A stretch of DNA of 14,087 nt from JALQUL01 sp964556425 (GTDB taxonomy: Bacteria; Pseudomonadota; Gammaproteobacteria; Burkholderiales; Burkholderiaceae_C), in contig CAZKWC010000073.1 of assembly GCA_964556425.1 (NCBI GenBank), positions 1 to 14,087 of the forward strand, read 5' to 3'. Positions 7,455 through 14,087 of the stretch are shown piece by piece; position 1 is the first letter of the stretch, and each line of letters begins with the position of its first letter. A program made the translations under genes and the position numbers. Below the pieces are notes generated by a model, which did no database searches, was not told the DNA's origin, and worked only from the letters and a program-made list of their open reading frames with translations.

Positions 7455-7473
7455 GTTCTAAAAGCGGTAGAAC
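7455..7473. promoter_or_regulatory. Inverted repeat upstream of the MFS gene
   Basis: GTTCTA (7455-7460) and TAGAAC (7468-7473) are exact reverse complements, 7 bases apart, 28-46 bp before the MFS start. On the minus strand TTGGAA-N17-TAGAAC overlaps it as a weak promoter. An operator role is inference from position. Confidence 0.3.
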
Positions 7474-7628
7474 TAGGTTCCAAGCGACTTATTGTTTTTG
7501 ATAATAAAATTAATCGGTAAAGCACTACTGCAAAACTCAATAATTAAGATATTGCGGTCAGTTGAAATAAACTATTCGTTTAATTTTAAATCTCATAACC
7601 TTGATTACAGATAAAAACTCATACCGAA

Positions 7629-7647
7629 TTGGTGCTTTATGCACCAA
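7629..7647 (-). terminator. Probable terminator hairpin downstream of tex
   Basis: TTGGTGC (7629-7635) and GCACCAA (7641-7647) form a perfect 7-bp stem with a 5-base loop, 50 bp past the tex stop. On the minus strand a T5 run follows about 11 bases later. An outer pair, AAAACTC (7614-7620) with GAGTTTT (7666-7672), encloses it. The distance to the T-run makes it an imperfect intrinsic terminator. Confidence 0.5.
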
Positions 7648-7696
7648 CCTTATTTACCATTTTCAGAGTTTTGCTTTAAGCTACTTCACTTCGTTG

Positions 7697-10066
7697 TTAT
7701 TTTTTAAATTTTGCAAATGCAGCCTCCATCGCTGTGGCCGTTTTATTACCCGATTGCAAATTGGGTTGACTCTTTGCTTGAAATTTTTGCCCTGTATGTG
7801 ATTGACCTGCCGCACCGTGGGATTTAGCATTTGCACCCGACTGCACAAGCACATCTAACTTCATGGTAAGACTAATTCTTTGTCTTGATTGATCGACCTC
7901 TAACACTTTCACCTTGACTACATCGCCAGTTCTAACCACTTCTCGGGCATCGGTAATAAATTTATGACTTAGTTGGCTGACGTGAATTAATCCATCTTGG
8001 TGAACACCTAAATCTACAAAGGCACCGAATGCTGCAACGTTACTCACTGTACCACTTAACACCATGCCAACTTGAAGATCTTTGATGTCTTCAATACCTT
8101 CGTTGAAACGAGCCACTTTAAAATTACCGCGTGGATCACGGCCTGGTTTTTCTAGTTCTTGTAACAAATCTTTGACGGTGATTACACCAAATTTTTCATC
8201 GGTGAATGACTCTGGATGAAGTGGTTTGAGCACTTCAGATTTACCCATAATTTTATCAATAGGTAAATTAGTTGCTTTTAATATTTTTTGAATGAGCGGG
8301 TAGGTTTCAGGATGAACACCCGTCATATCAAGGGGGTTATCACCGCCTGTTATTCTTAAAAAGCCAGCACATTGCTCGAAAGTTTTAGGACCTAAGCCCG
8401 ACACTTTTAACAAATCTTGCCTATTTTTAAAACCACCATTTGACTCACGGAAACGAACTACCGATTGAGCCACATTTTGCGACAAACCAGAGACTCGACT
8501 TAATAAAGGAACACTAGCAGTATTGAGATCAACACCCACTCCATTCACACAATCCTCTACTGCGCTATCTAGGCTGCGAGCCAACTCAGATTGATTCACA
8601 TCATGTTGATATTGCCCCACTCCAATAGATTTTGGATCGATTTTAACCAACTCAGCGAGTGGATCTTGTAGTCGGCGAGCAATACTTGCTGCACCTCTTA
8701 AACTCACATCAATGTCGGGCATTTCTTTACTGGCGTATTCACTCGCACTATATACAGAAGCACCCGCCTCGCTTACGACCATTCTTTCGATGGCATGGCC
8801 AGGCATTAAACTCGCCAATCGCTTGATTAAATCAGCGGCTAATTGATCTGTTTCGCGGCTAGCGGTACCGTTGCCAATTGCAATTAAATCGACTTTATGT
8901 TTGACACACAAAAGTCCTAGGGTGTGCAATGAACCTTCCCAATCTTTACGAGGTTCGTGGGGATAAACAGTAGACGTATCGACTAATTTACCAGTGGAAT
9001 CGACAACTGCCACTTTAACACCGGTGCGAATACCTGGATCTAATCCCATTACCACTTTGCTACCAGCAGGCGGAGCTAATAACAAATCTCGGAGGTTATC
9101 GGAAAATACTTTAATAGCGACAGATTCTGCAGCCTCACGCATACGACCAAATAAATCTCTTTCTGAGGATAGGCTGAGTTTGACACGCCAAGTCCAAACT
9201 ACACATTTTTTAATAAAGTCGTCGGCGGGGCGAGATTGATGTGACCATTTAACAAATTGTGCAACACGTTGTTCAGCTGGCGAAATAGCTTTAGGATCGT
9301 CGTGTTGTGGTGCTTGTAATTTAACCTCTAAAATACCAAGGCTTCTGCCCCGTAAAACAGCTAATCCACGATGTGAAGGAACCTTAGAAATAGCTTCTGA
9401 ATAATCAAAATAATCTCGAAATTTGGATATATCTGGGGCATTGGCATCTTTATCTGTTACCAACTTGCTTTGTAACTGCCCCTCTTGCCACAACCACTCT
9501 CTAATGGTTTGCACAAGCATTGGTGACTCGGCCCAACGTTCGCATAAAATTTCACGAACACCATCTAACACCAAAACTGTGTTGGAAAAATCAGGTTTTT
9601 TATCTTCACCAGCGACTGGCTCAACAAAAGGAATTACAAAAGCTTGGGCTTCATCGGTGGGATTTAAATTGGGGTTAGCAATTAATAAGTCGGCTAATGG
9701 TTCAAGACCGGCTTCTTTAGCCATTTGCGCTTTAGTGCGTCGCTTTAATTTAAATGGTAAATAAATATCTTCAAGTTCTTGTTTAGTTTTAACGTTGGCA
9801 ATTGCATTTTGCAATGCCGGAGTTAATTTTCCTTGCTCTTCAATCGCCTTTAACACCGTGATGCGCCTATCGGCTAATTCACGCAAATATTCAAGGCGAA
9901 TTTGTAATTCACGGAGTTCAATATCATCAAGGCCATTGGTATGTTCTTTGCGATAACGAGCAATAAATGGAACGGTGGCACCGCCATCTAGGAGTTCTAC
10001 AGCCGCAGTCACTTGCTCGGGACGCACTTTTAATTCAAGTGCAATGATTTGAATAATATCGGACAT
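7697..10066 (-). CDS. tex: Tex family RNA-binding, transcription-associated protein
   Basis: A 789-residue cytoplasmic Tex protein (bacterial relative of eukaryotic Spt6), which binds nucleic acid through an S1 domain and acts in transcription and RNA processes. The length is normal for the family. Visible parts in order: the Tex N-terminal helical region with GGATVPFIARYRKE (28-41), the YqgF/RNase H-like domain beginning GLDPGIRTGVKVAVVD (341-356) and extending through IAIGNGTASRETD and SEAGASVYSASEYA, double helix-hairpin-helix motifs (about 505-572, GVDLNTASVPLLSRVSG and DLLKVSGLGPKTFEQ), and an S1 domain (about 665-737, GTVSNVAAFGAFVDLG then DGLIHVSQLS). The last 50 residues are a Gln/Ser/Lys-rich tail. 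Start ATG 10066 matches the family opening; no Shine-Dalgarno is visible. It is a single-gene unit. Confidence 0.96.
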   Translation of the reverse strand: MSDIIQIIALELKVRPEQVTAAVELLDGGATVPFIARYRKEHTNGLDDIELRELQIRLEYLRELADRRITVLKAIEEQGKLTPALQNAIANVKTKQELEDIYLPFKLKRRTKAQMAKEAGLEPLADLLIANPNLNPTDEAQAFVIPFVEPVAGEDKKPDFSNTVLVLDGVREILCERWAESPMLVQTIREWLWQEGQLQSKLVTDKDANAPDISKFRDYFDYSEAISKVPSHRGLAVLRGRSLGILEVKLQAPQHDDPKAISPAEQRVAQFVKWSHQSRPADDFIKKCVVWTWRVKLSLSSERDLFGRMREAAESVAIKVFSDNLRDLLLAPPAGSKVVMGLDPGIRTGVKVAVVDSTGKLVDTSTVYPHEPRKDWEGSLHTLGLLCVKHKVDLIAIGNGTASRETDQLAADLIKRLASLMPGHAIERMVVSEAGASVYSASEYASKEMPDIDVSLRGAASIARRLQDPLAELVKIDPKSIGVGQYQHDVNQSELARSLDSAVEDCVNGVGVDLNTASVPLLSRVSGLSQNVAQSVVRFRESNGGFKNRQDLLKVSGLGPKTFEQCAGFLRITGGDNPLDMTGVHPETYPLIQKILKATNLPIDKIMGKSEVLKPLHPESFTDEKFGVITVKDLLQELEKPGRDPRGNFKVARFNEGIEDIKDLQVGMVLSGTVSNVAAFGAFVDLGVHQDGLIHVSQLSHKFITDAREVVRTGDVVKVKVLEVDQSRQRISLTMKLDVLVQSGANAKSHGAAGQSHTGQKFQAKSQPNLQSGNKTATAMEAAFAKFKK

Positions 10067-10529
10067 GGATTTAAAAAGAAGAAAATTCTAAAGAACAGCA
10101 CCAAAAAATTGAGGCTTAAGTTTTAACTGTATAAAAATACATTCAATCTCATTTTAGCAAAAAAAAGAAGCCTATCGACATTTTAGGAAAAAAATGAAGA
10201 CAAACAGATGGTAAGTTCAGCTGTATACGCCTAATTAAAAAAAGTGAATACTTTGAGCAACTTCTAAAGTAAAAATACAAACTATCATTATAGTTTTACT
10301 TAAAGTTAGCAATCAATTCAATCTAAGAAAGACTTTGTTCTAGAACTAGGTTACTAAAAATCGAATGTTAAAAAATATTGTAGTTTTATTACTAAAGGAA
10401 ACTACCATGGCTTTGAAAAATAAAACAATTGCCACTTACTTCCTTCTTACTTGTGCACAAAACAATTAGTGTTAAATAAAAATTAAATAACAATCTCCAG
10501 TAGATGAAATAAATTATCAAATATAAATA
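10067..10529. other. Intergenic region between tex and the DUF805 gene
   Basis: A 463-bp AT-rich stretch. It carries the tex 5' region, the perfect palindrome GTTCTAGAAC (10337-10346) and a 20-codon plus-strand ORF with a strong ribosome-binding site (10407-10469). The palindrome lies about 60 bp upstream of that ORF. After 10470 nothing recognisable is seen. Confidence 0.5.
10407..10469 (+). CDS. Possible 20-residue peptide or 5' stub of a TM2-type gene
   Basis: ATG 10407 is preceded by AAAGGA (10394-10399) at 7 bases, one of the best Shine-Dalgarno sites in the window. The product is MALKNKTIATYFLLTCAQNN, ending at TAG. The opening MALKNKTIAT resembles, from memory, the N-termini of small TM2-domain membrane proteins, which start with a basic segment and then a hydrophobic helix. 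Here the reading frame stops right after the beginning of such a helix. The likely explanations are a gene cut short by deletion with its start region left intact, or a real short peptide. It lies 61 bp from the 3' end of the DUF805 gene on the opposite strand. Expression and function are unknown. Confidence 0.45.
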   Translation: MALKNKTIATYFLLTCAQNN

Positions 10530-10862
10530 TTATCTATTATTATATTTTGAATCATTTGAACTCGGTTGAACAAGTAAATAAAGTAAATATAAATTAAATA
10601 GTGGGAAAAATGAAAATAAAATTAACCAGCCCGATTTATTAACGTCATGCAACCTTCTAACTAGAATAGATAGAGTAGGAATTATTAAAATAATTTGAAA
10701 TAATCCTATAAAAATACTATTACCATTATAATAATTTATTAAATATAAAATTGACAATATCAAAACATAATAAAATACATACATCCAATATTCTCGACGA
10801 GTTGATCGCCCCTCAAAATTGGCATAATTACGTATTCCTAAAATAAATTCATGCATATTCAT
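10530..10862 (-). CDS. DUF805 family small membrane protein
   Basis: A 110-residue inner-membrane protein of unknown function. Family marks are clear: NYANFEGRSTRREYWMYVFY (about 12-31) and the second signature RRLHDVNKSGWLILF (about 68-82), with hydrophobic helices at about 29-43, 50-66 and 79-97. The tail QPSSNDSKYNNR is short and polar, as usual for the family. ATG 10862 is in frame with a second ATG at 10856 (residue 3), and either could be used. No Shine-Dalgarno exists; instead the -10 box lies just upstream (10867-10872), so the mRNA may start at or near the ATG. The gene is much more AT-rich than tex or prpE, which may mean horizontal origin or weak selection on codon use. Confidence 0.88.
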   Translation of the reverse strand: MNMHEFILGIRNYANFEGRSTRREYWMYVFYYVLILSILYLINYYNGNSIFIGLFQIILIIPTLSILVRRLHDVNKSGWLILFSFFPLFNLYLLYLLVQPSSNDSKYNNR

Positions 10863-10884
10863 CTCTATTATAAAGAGATGAATA
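10856..10884 (-). promoter_or_regulatory. DUF805 promoter inside a perfect 11-bp inverted repeat
   Basis: TATTCATCTCT (10856-10866) and AGAGATGAATA (10874-10884) are exact reverse complements separated by 7 bases. On the minus strand the central region contains TATAAT (10872-10867), a perfect -10 box, and the downstream arm contains the ATG at 10862. A -35 candidate is weak (TTTAAA with a 16-base spacer, or TTTTAA with 17). The geometry suggests an operator that would block RNA polymerase, or a hairpin over the start codon if transcription began further upstream. Confidence 0.6.
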
Positions 10885-11020
10885 ATCGTTTAAAATTTGG
10901 TATTAATTCTTACAAATACTATCTTTTATTACTATTGCATAAATTAATTAAAAAATAAATTATAAAAACAATTTAAAATATTAATTTTAAGGCTAAATCA
11001 AGTATCATTAAATCCATTAT
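10885..11020. other. AT-rich spacer between ankyrin and DUF805 genes
   Basis: About 135 bp that is almost entirely A and T, with A- and T-runs. No GC-rich terminator stem was found after the ankyrin stop. The T- and A-runs may provide an UP-like element for the DUF805 promoter, but that is speculative. Confidence 0.3.
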
Positions 11021-12217
11021 TTATTTTATTTTTTTAATCTTAATTAATCTTGAGGTAAGCGGATCAATTACGATTTCAAAGCCCTCATCTTCAATTTCAG
11101 CATTATTGCTTGTTACACTTATTTCTTGCTCCGCTTCAACCGTAGCAACTTTAAAGCTAGGAGTAACATCTTCATTAGTAGGAGCTAAAGATAAAACCTT
11201 TTGCTCTAACTGTACCAATCCTGGGCTAATAGTTTGTTGTGTAAATTCACTTTCTACGACAGCTCTGCTGATTGGAAAACTACGGGAAAACTGCAACCAT
11301 GGTCCTGTATTTTTACCCAATTTTATACTCTGTGCTGGAATTGATTTCTTTAATAAATCCACGGCCTTTTTCTTAGCAATTTCAGCTTGTTGCCGAATTA
11401 AAGTTTCTTGTTTTAATAACTCTTCTTGTTTTTGTAAATCCTGTTGCTGTTGTCTTATTAAAGCTAATTGCTTGTCTTCAGCTATTTTTTTTTGTTTTTG
11501 TTTTTCTTCGGCAATTTGTTTTTGTAGCTCTGCATCAGCCTTATCAGATAGTAACTTTTCTTGGGCTGCCTCAATTATCCACTTTTTTGAACTTTCCTCT
11601 AAAATTTCGGCTAAAGTAAAACGCTCAGAGGCTTTTGCCAACTGGATCGCATTTCTTTTAGCCCCATTCAAAATAGTAGGATCAGCTTCTTGACTCAATA
11701 AATATAATACTGATTTTTCATCACCATATAGTGTAGCCATCATTAATGGTGTATTTCCACTTGGCGAAATTGCATCAATATAAGCATATTTATCTATTAA
11801 AAACTTCATAATATCAACGCGACCAGCACTAGCAGCATAATGCAATGGAGTCCAACCTGTTTTATTAACATCAGCTCCTCTATATATTAATAACTTTACT
11901 AAATCCAAATTACCTCTAAGACAAGCTAGCATTAATGGAGTTTCATCGGATTGATTTCGTAAATCTATTTTAATTTTTTTGTGATTTATTAAATATTTAG
12001 CGGTTTTAAAAGCATTTTCTAAAATGGCAGCATTTAATAAAGAATTACCGCTGGGTAAAATTGTATTTGGATCATAACCCTCTTCAATTAACTCCTTCAC
12101 ACCTTCTGCACTATCACGGCTTATATATTTTAAATAATCATCATTTAAATTGGCAAAAGCATGCAAATTAGTCATGAAGATAAAAATAACAAAAATGGCT
12201 TTGCTTAACAATTGCAT
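11021..12217 (-). CDS. Secreted ankyrin-repeat protein with coiled coil
   Basis: A 398-residue protein predicted to act in the periplasm. Residues 1-22 look like a signal peptide (LLSKAIFVIFIFMTNLHAFA). Residues about 25-210 contain about five ankyrin repeats; the clearest are DETPLMLACLRGNLDLVKLL (91-110), GWTPLHYAASAGRVDIMKFL (121-140) and GNTPLMMATLYGDEKSVLYL (154-173). Residues about 213-290 are a charged, Gln/Lys/Glu-rich segment likely to form a coiled coil. The C-terminal about 110 residues match no family I recognise. The start lies 17 bases after the tatD stop on the same strand, so the two are almost surely cotranscribed; no Shine-Dalgarno is visible. An ankyrin protein directly after tatD is, from memory, common in Burkholderiales. 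Ankyrin repeats point to protein binding; the partner is unknown. Confidence 0.85.
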   Translation of the reverse strand: MQLLSKAIFVIFIFMTNLHAFANLNDDYLKYISRDSAEGVKELIEEGYDPNTILPSGNSLLNAAILENAFKTAKYLINHKKIKIDLRNQSDETPLMLACLRGNLDLVKLLIYRGADVNKTGWTPLHYAASAGRVDIMKFLIDKYAYIDAISPSGNTPLMMATLYGDEKSVLYLLSQEADPTILNGAKRNAIQLAKASERFTLAEILEESSKKWIIEAAQEKLLSDKADAELQKQIAEEKQKQKKIAEDKQLALIRQQQQDLQKQEELLKQETLIRQQAEIAKKKAVDLLKKSIPAQSIKLGKNTGPWLQFSRSFPISRAVVESEFTQQTISPGLVQLEQKVLSLAPTNEDVTPSFKVATVEAEQEISVTSNNAEIEDEGFEIVIDPLTSRLIKIKKIK

Positions 12218-12234
12218 ATAAATGAGTGACTTAG

Positions 12235-13065
12235 TTAAAGTGAAATGTTGGGTTGAAATAACTTATCAAAATTTTGACTGGTTATTTCTGCCACCTTTTC
12301 AATATCCATTCCTCTTAATTGAGCAATTTCTTTGGCCACAAAAGGAACATAGGCCGGTGTGTTAGTTTTACCTCTATAAGGAATAGGGGCTAAATAAGGG
12401 CTATCAGTTTCAATTAACAATCGATCTAAGGGAACAAAACGCGCCACCTCCTTTAAATCAAGAGCTGTTTTAAAGGTCACAATACCAGAAAGTGAAATAT
12501 AAAAACCCATATCTAACGCAGCCCTAGCTACCTCTAGCGTTTCTGTGAAACAATGAAAAACTCCACCAGCTTGTACGGTAGCGCAATCCACTGCCCCCTC
12601 AATTGAAGGACTCATACCAGCTTCACCTTCTTCTTTTAATATTCTTAAGGTGTCTTCACTTGCACTTCTGGTATGTATTACCAATGGTTTTTGGGCTATT
12701 CGAGCTGCCCTTATATGCGTTCTAAATCTGGCCCTTTGCCATTCCATTTGATCAAGGCTACGTCCTTCAAGCCGGTAATAGTCAAGACCAGTTTCACCTA
12801 TGGCTAAAACTTTTGGTAATGAGACTAACTGAACGAGTTGTTCGATGGTGGGTTCTGTAACATCTTCATAATCCGGATGAGTTCCGGCGGTAGCCCAAAT
12901 GTGAGGGTGAGCCAATGCAATTTGATGAACTTCTTGAAACTCCTCCATGGTGCAACAAATGGTCATGGCTCGGCTGACCTGTGCATTTTGCATAGCAGAT
13001 AATATTTCAGTCATTTGTGACTGAAGTTGCGGAAAATTGAGATGGCAATGTGAATCGGTAAACAT
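12235..13065 (-). CDS. tatD: TatD family metal-dependent hydrolase (DNase)
   Basis: A 276-residue cytoplasmic TIM-barrel amidohydrolase of the TatD/YcfH branch, known to act as a 3'-5' exonuclease or DNase on DNA. Metal ligands are visible: His6 and His8 in FTDSHCHLNF, Glu91 in IGETGLDYYR, His131 in VIHTRSASED, His171 in GVFHCFTE and Asp221 in IETDSPYLAP. All are intact, so the enzyme should be active. Residues about 146-166 (EGEAGMSPSIEGAVDCATVQ) form a loop longer than in typical E. coli-like members, seen also in betaproteobacterial forms. ATG 13065 has AAGGA 9 bases upstream (13075-13079), and the metal motif begins 5 residues in, fixing the start. It forms an operon with the downstream ankyrin gene and is divergent from the gene at 13396. 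It is more likely YcfH-type than true TatD, which cannot be separated here. Confidence 0.92.
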   Translation of the reverse strand: MFTDSHCHLNFPQLQSQMTEILSAMQNAQVSRAMTICCTMEEFQEVHQIALAHPHIWATAGTHPDYEDVTEPTIEQLVQLVSLPKVLAIGETGLDYYRLEGRSLDQMEWQRARFRTHIRAARIAQKPLVIHTRSASEDTLRILKEEGEAGMSPSIEGAVDCATVQAGGVFHCFTETLEVARAALDMGFYISLSGIVTFKTALDLKEVARFVPLDRLLIETDSPYLAPIPYRGKTNTPAYVPFVAKEIAQLRGMDIEKVAEITSQNFDKLFQPNISL

Positions 13066-13208
13066 AAGCTATTATCCTTTTTTCTGGTTTCTTTTTTGAT
13101 AACAAATTGTTAATTCTTGTACTTGTTACTTGTGATATACATTTATTTTAAAAGCTATTAAATAGATCACAATAAAATTACTCGTATATGATCAAGTAGG
13201 ACAACAAG

Positions 13209-13237
13209 TTGAAATTTAAAATCTAAAAAGCCATAAT
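13209..13237 (+). promoter_or_regulatory. Candidate sigma70 promoter for the DUF3298-like gene
   Basis: TTGAAA (13209-13214), a 17-base spacer, and CATAAT (13232-13237) match the consensus at 5 of 6 positions each. The predicted +1 is near 13244, giving a leader of about 150 bases to ATG 13396. Confidence 0.45.
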
Positions 13238-13340
13238 AAATATTGCAAAAACCATAAGAATTACCGAGCACAGCCTATTTATTTGACATCAATATTTTAC
13301 ATTTCAATTTATAAATGCAACTTAGCAGACATTTACCCTA

Positions 13341-13361
13341 CTCTAGCCTCTAGCCTCTAGC
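13341..13361. repeat. Tandem heptanucleotide CTCTAGC, three copies
   Basis: Three exact head-to-tail copies lie one base before an ATG at 13363, which is in frame with the preferred start at 13396. Unit length 7 is not a multiple of 3, and the array sits between the predicted promoter and the coding region. Confidence 0.8.
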
Positions 13362-13395
13362 TATGCAATTTAAGTTATCTTATGAAAATTATTTT

Positions 13396-14087
13396 ATGAA
13401 CGACGTCAAAATCAAACCTGTATTTTTAACCTATCTTCTTTTTTTGACACTTACAACAGCTACTTCATTTGGTATAGCAAAAACGAATGAGCGAATTGTA
13501 TTAATACCCAAACCAAAATCGAATGAAACTACACCTCGATTATTAAAGACCCTGCAAAAGTGGGATGAATCACAATTCAAAGAGGCGCAAGAATGTGAGG
13601 ATATGGCAATTGATCACAACCCTAGTCTAAAAAAAGGGAAGGTTAATGAATTCTATGAATTGTCTTATTCTGTTTTGATTAACTCTGATAATTTGTACAG
13701 TGTTAGTGTAAAAACAGATAGGTATTGCGGCGGAGCTTATCCTTCAATTGATAATAATGTAGTCGTTTTTAATAAAAAAAATGGCTCTAAAATTGATCCT
13801 ACTGATCTTTATAACATTACTGAAAAAACCAAACACGGATACACAATCAAACCAGCCATTCAGTTGCTAATTCGCTCTGCTCTACTTCGTGAAATAGACA
13901 AAGGTAGCATCCGAAAAAGTTGTTTGAATGTAATCCAAGAAGATACGATTGAATATCTAGATCAAGATACAGTTGGTTTGGGTAAAAATGGGCTTTACAT
14001 TATGTACACTGGACCCCATGTAGTTGCATCCTGCTACAAGACTGTTGTTTTACCTTATCCGCAATTAAGTCGCTTTTTAAATAAGGC
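13396..14087 (+). CDS. Secreted DUF3298-like protein, 3' end beyond the window
   Basis: An open frame from ATG 13396 runs to the window edge without a stop (230 codons seen). Residues about 1-28 look like a signal peptide (MNDVKIKPVFLTYLLFLT, then hydrophobic to about SFGIA), so the product is exported. The mature part resembles DUF3298/RsiV-type domains: SYSVLINSDNLYSVSVKTDR, then CGGAYPSIDNNVVVFNKKNG followed by SKIDPTDLY, and the final GKNGLYIMYTGPHVV with VVLPYPQLSRFL, which corresponds to the usual end of this domain. Four Cys residues in the mature part (QECEDM, RYCGG, KSCLNV, ASCYK) may form disulfides. An in-frame ATG at 13363 would add 11 residues but push the signal peptide inward, so 13396 is preferred; neither start has a clear Shine-Dalgarno. 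Function unknown; divergent from tatD. Confidence 0.75.
   Translation, partial: MNDVKIKPVFLTYLLFLTLTTATSFGIAKTNERIVLIPKPKSNETTPRLLKTLQKWDESQFKEAQECEDMAIDHNPSLKKGKVNEFYELSYSVLINSDNLYSVSVKTDRYCGGAYPSIDNNVVVFNKKNGSKIDPTDLYNITEKTKHGYTIKPAIQLLIRSALLREIDKGSIRKSCLNVIQEDTIEYLDQDTVGLGKNGLYIMYTGPHVVASCYKTVVLPYPQLSRFLNK

Larger units (their letters stand above)
13066..13395. other. Divergent intergenic region between tatD and the DUF3298-like gene
   Basis: 330 bp of AT-rich sequence serving both genes. TAACAA (13100-13105) and TTGTTA (13107-13112) form a 6-1-6 inverted repeat 35-47 bp before the tatD start. For the plus strand, TTGAAA-N17-CATAAT (13209-13237) is a fair promoter, and TTGACA at 13283-13288 is a second -35 candidate lacking a well-spaced -10 box. 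A CTCTAGC repeat lies at 13341-13361. Confidence 0.45.

Noticed and set aside
11106..11693. 195-codon Cys/Ser-rich plus-strand frame
   Set aside because: It is antisense to the Gln/Lys-rich coiled-coil part of the ankyrin gene, and its odd composition is the complement of those codons.
13363..13395. Earlier in-frame ATG for the DUF3298-like gene
   Set aside because: It would place 11 polar residues before a good signal peptide and has no Shine-Dalgarno. It remains possible but is less likely.
1..14087. CRISPR array, tRNA or rRNA genes, toxin-antitoxin pair, prophage or defence island
   Set aside because: No regularly spaced repeats, cloverleaf-like segments, or diagnostic proteins were seen on either strand.

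Overview
The window is a stretch of bacterial chromosome with a fairly low GC content. Protein motifs (PrpE-type acyl-CoA synthetase, Tex, a GcvA-like LysR regulator, TatD followed directly by a secreted ankyrin-repeat protein) fit a low-GC betaproteobacterium, probably Burkholderiales. That placement is inference from remembered protein similarity. Most genes lie on the minus strand; only the NlpC/P60 gene, the truncated gene at the right edge and a transposase remnant are on the plus strand.

Layout: positions 1-356 hold the decayed right end of an IS200/IS605-type element (frameshifted tnpA and its subterminal repeats). Next come prpE (2426-513, minus) and an isochorismatase-family hydrolase (3344-2742, minus). 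An 846-bp non-coding stretch with several perfect palindromes follows, then a secreted NlpC/P60 cell-wall hydrolase (4191-4937, plus). A LysR-type regulator (5908-5009) and a 12-TM MFS transporter (7427-6240) follow on the minus strand, then tex (10066-7697). An AT-rich patch holds a 20-codon ORF with a very good Shine-Dalgarno (10407-10469, plus) and a DUF805 membrane protein (10862-10530, minus). The ankyrin protein (12217-11021) and tatD (13065-12235) are a two-gene minus-strand operon. Divergent from tatD is a secreted DUF3298-like protein (13396 to the window edge, plus, 3' end missing).

The genes do not form one pathway. They are mainly single-gene units of housekeeping or envelope function: propionate activation, envelope hydrolysis, transport, RNA-binding/transcription-associated Tex, and TatD nuclease. 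I find no CRISPR array, toxin-antitoxin pair, phage module, tRNA or rRNA, and no convincing new multi-gene system.

The most interesting signals are regulatory. The nlpC gene has a near-consensus sigma70 promoter whose predicted +1 is the A of its ATG, suggesting a leaderless mRNA. The DUF805 gene has its -10 box in the centre of a perfect 11-bp inverted repeat that also spans the start codon. A three-copy heptanucleotide repeat sits in the 5' region of the DUF3298-like gene. Several genes (isochorismatase, lysR, MFS, tex, ankyrin) show no visible Shine-Dalgarno, whereas prpE, tatD and the 20-codon ORF have clear ones.
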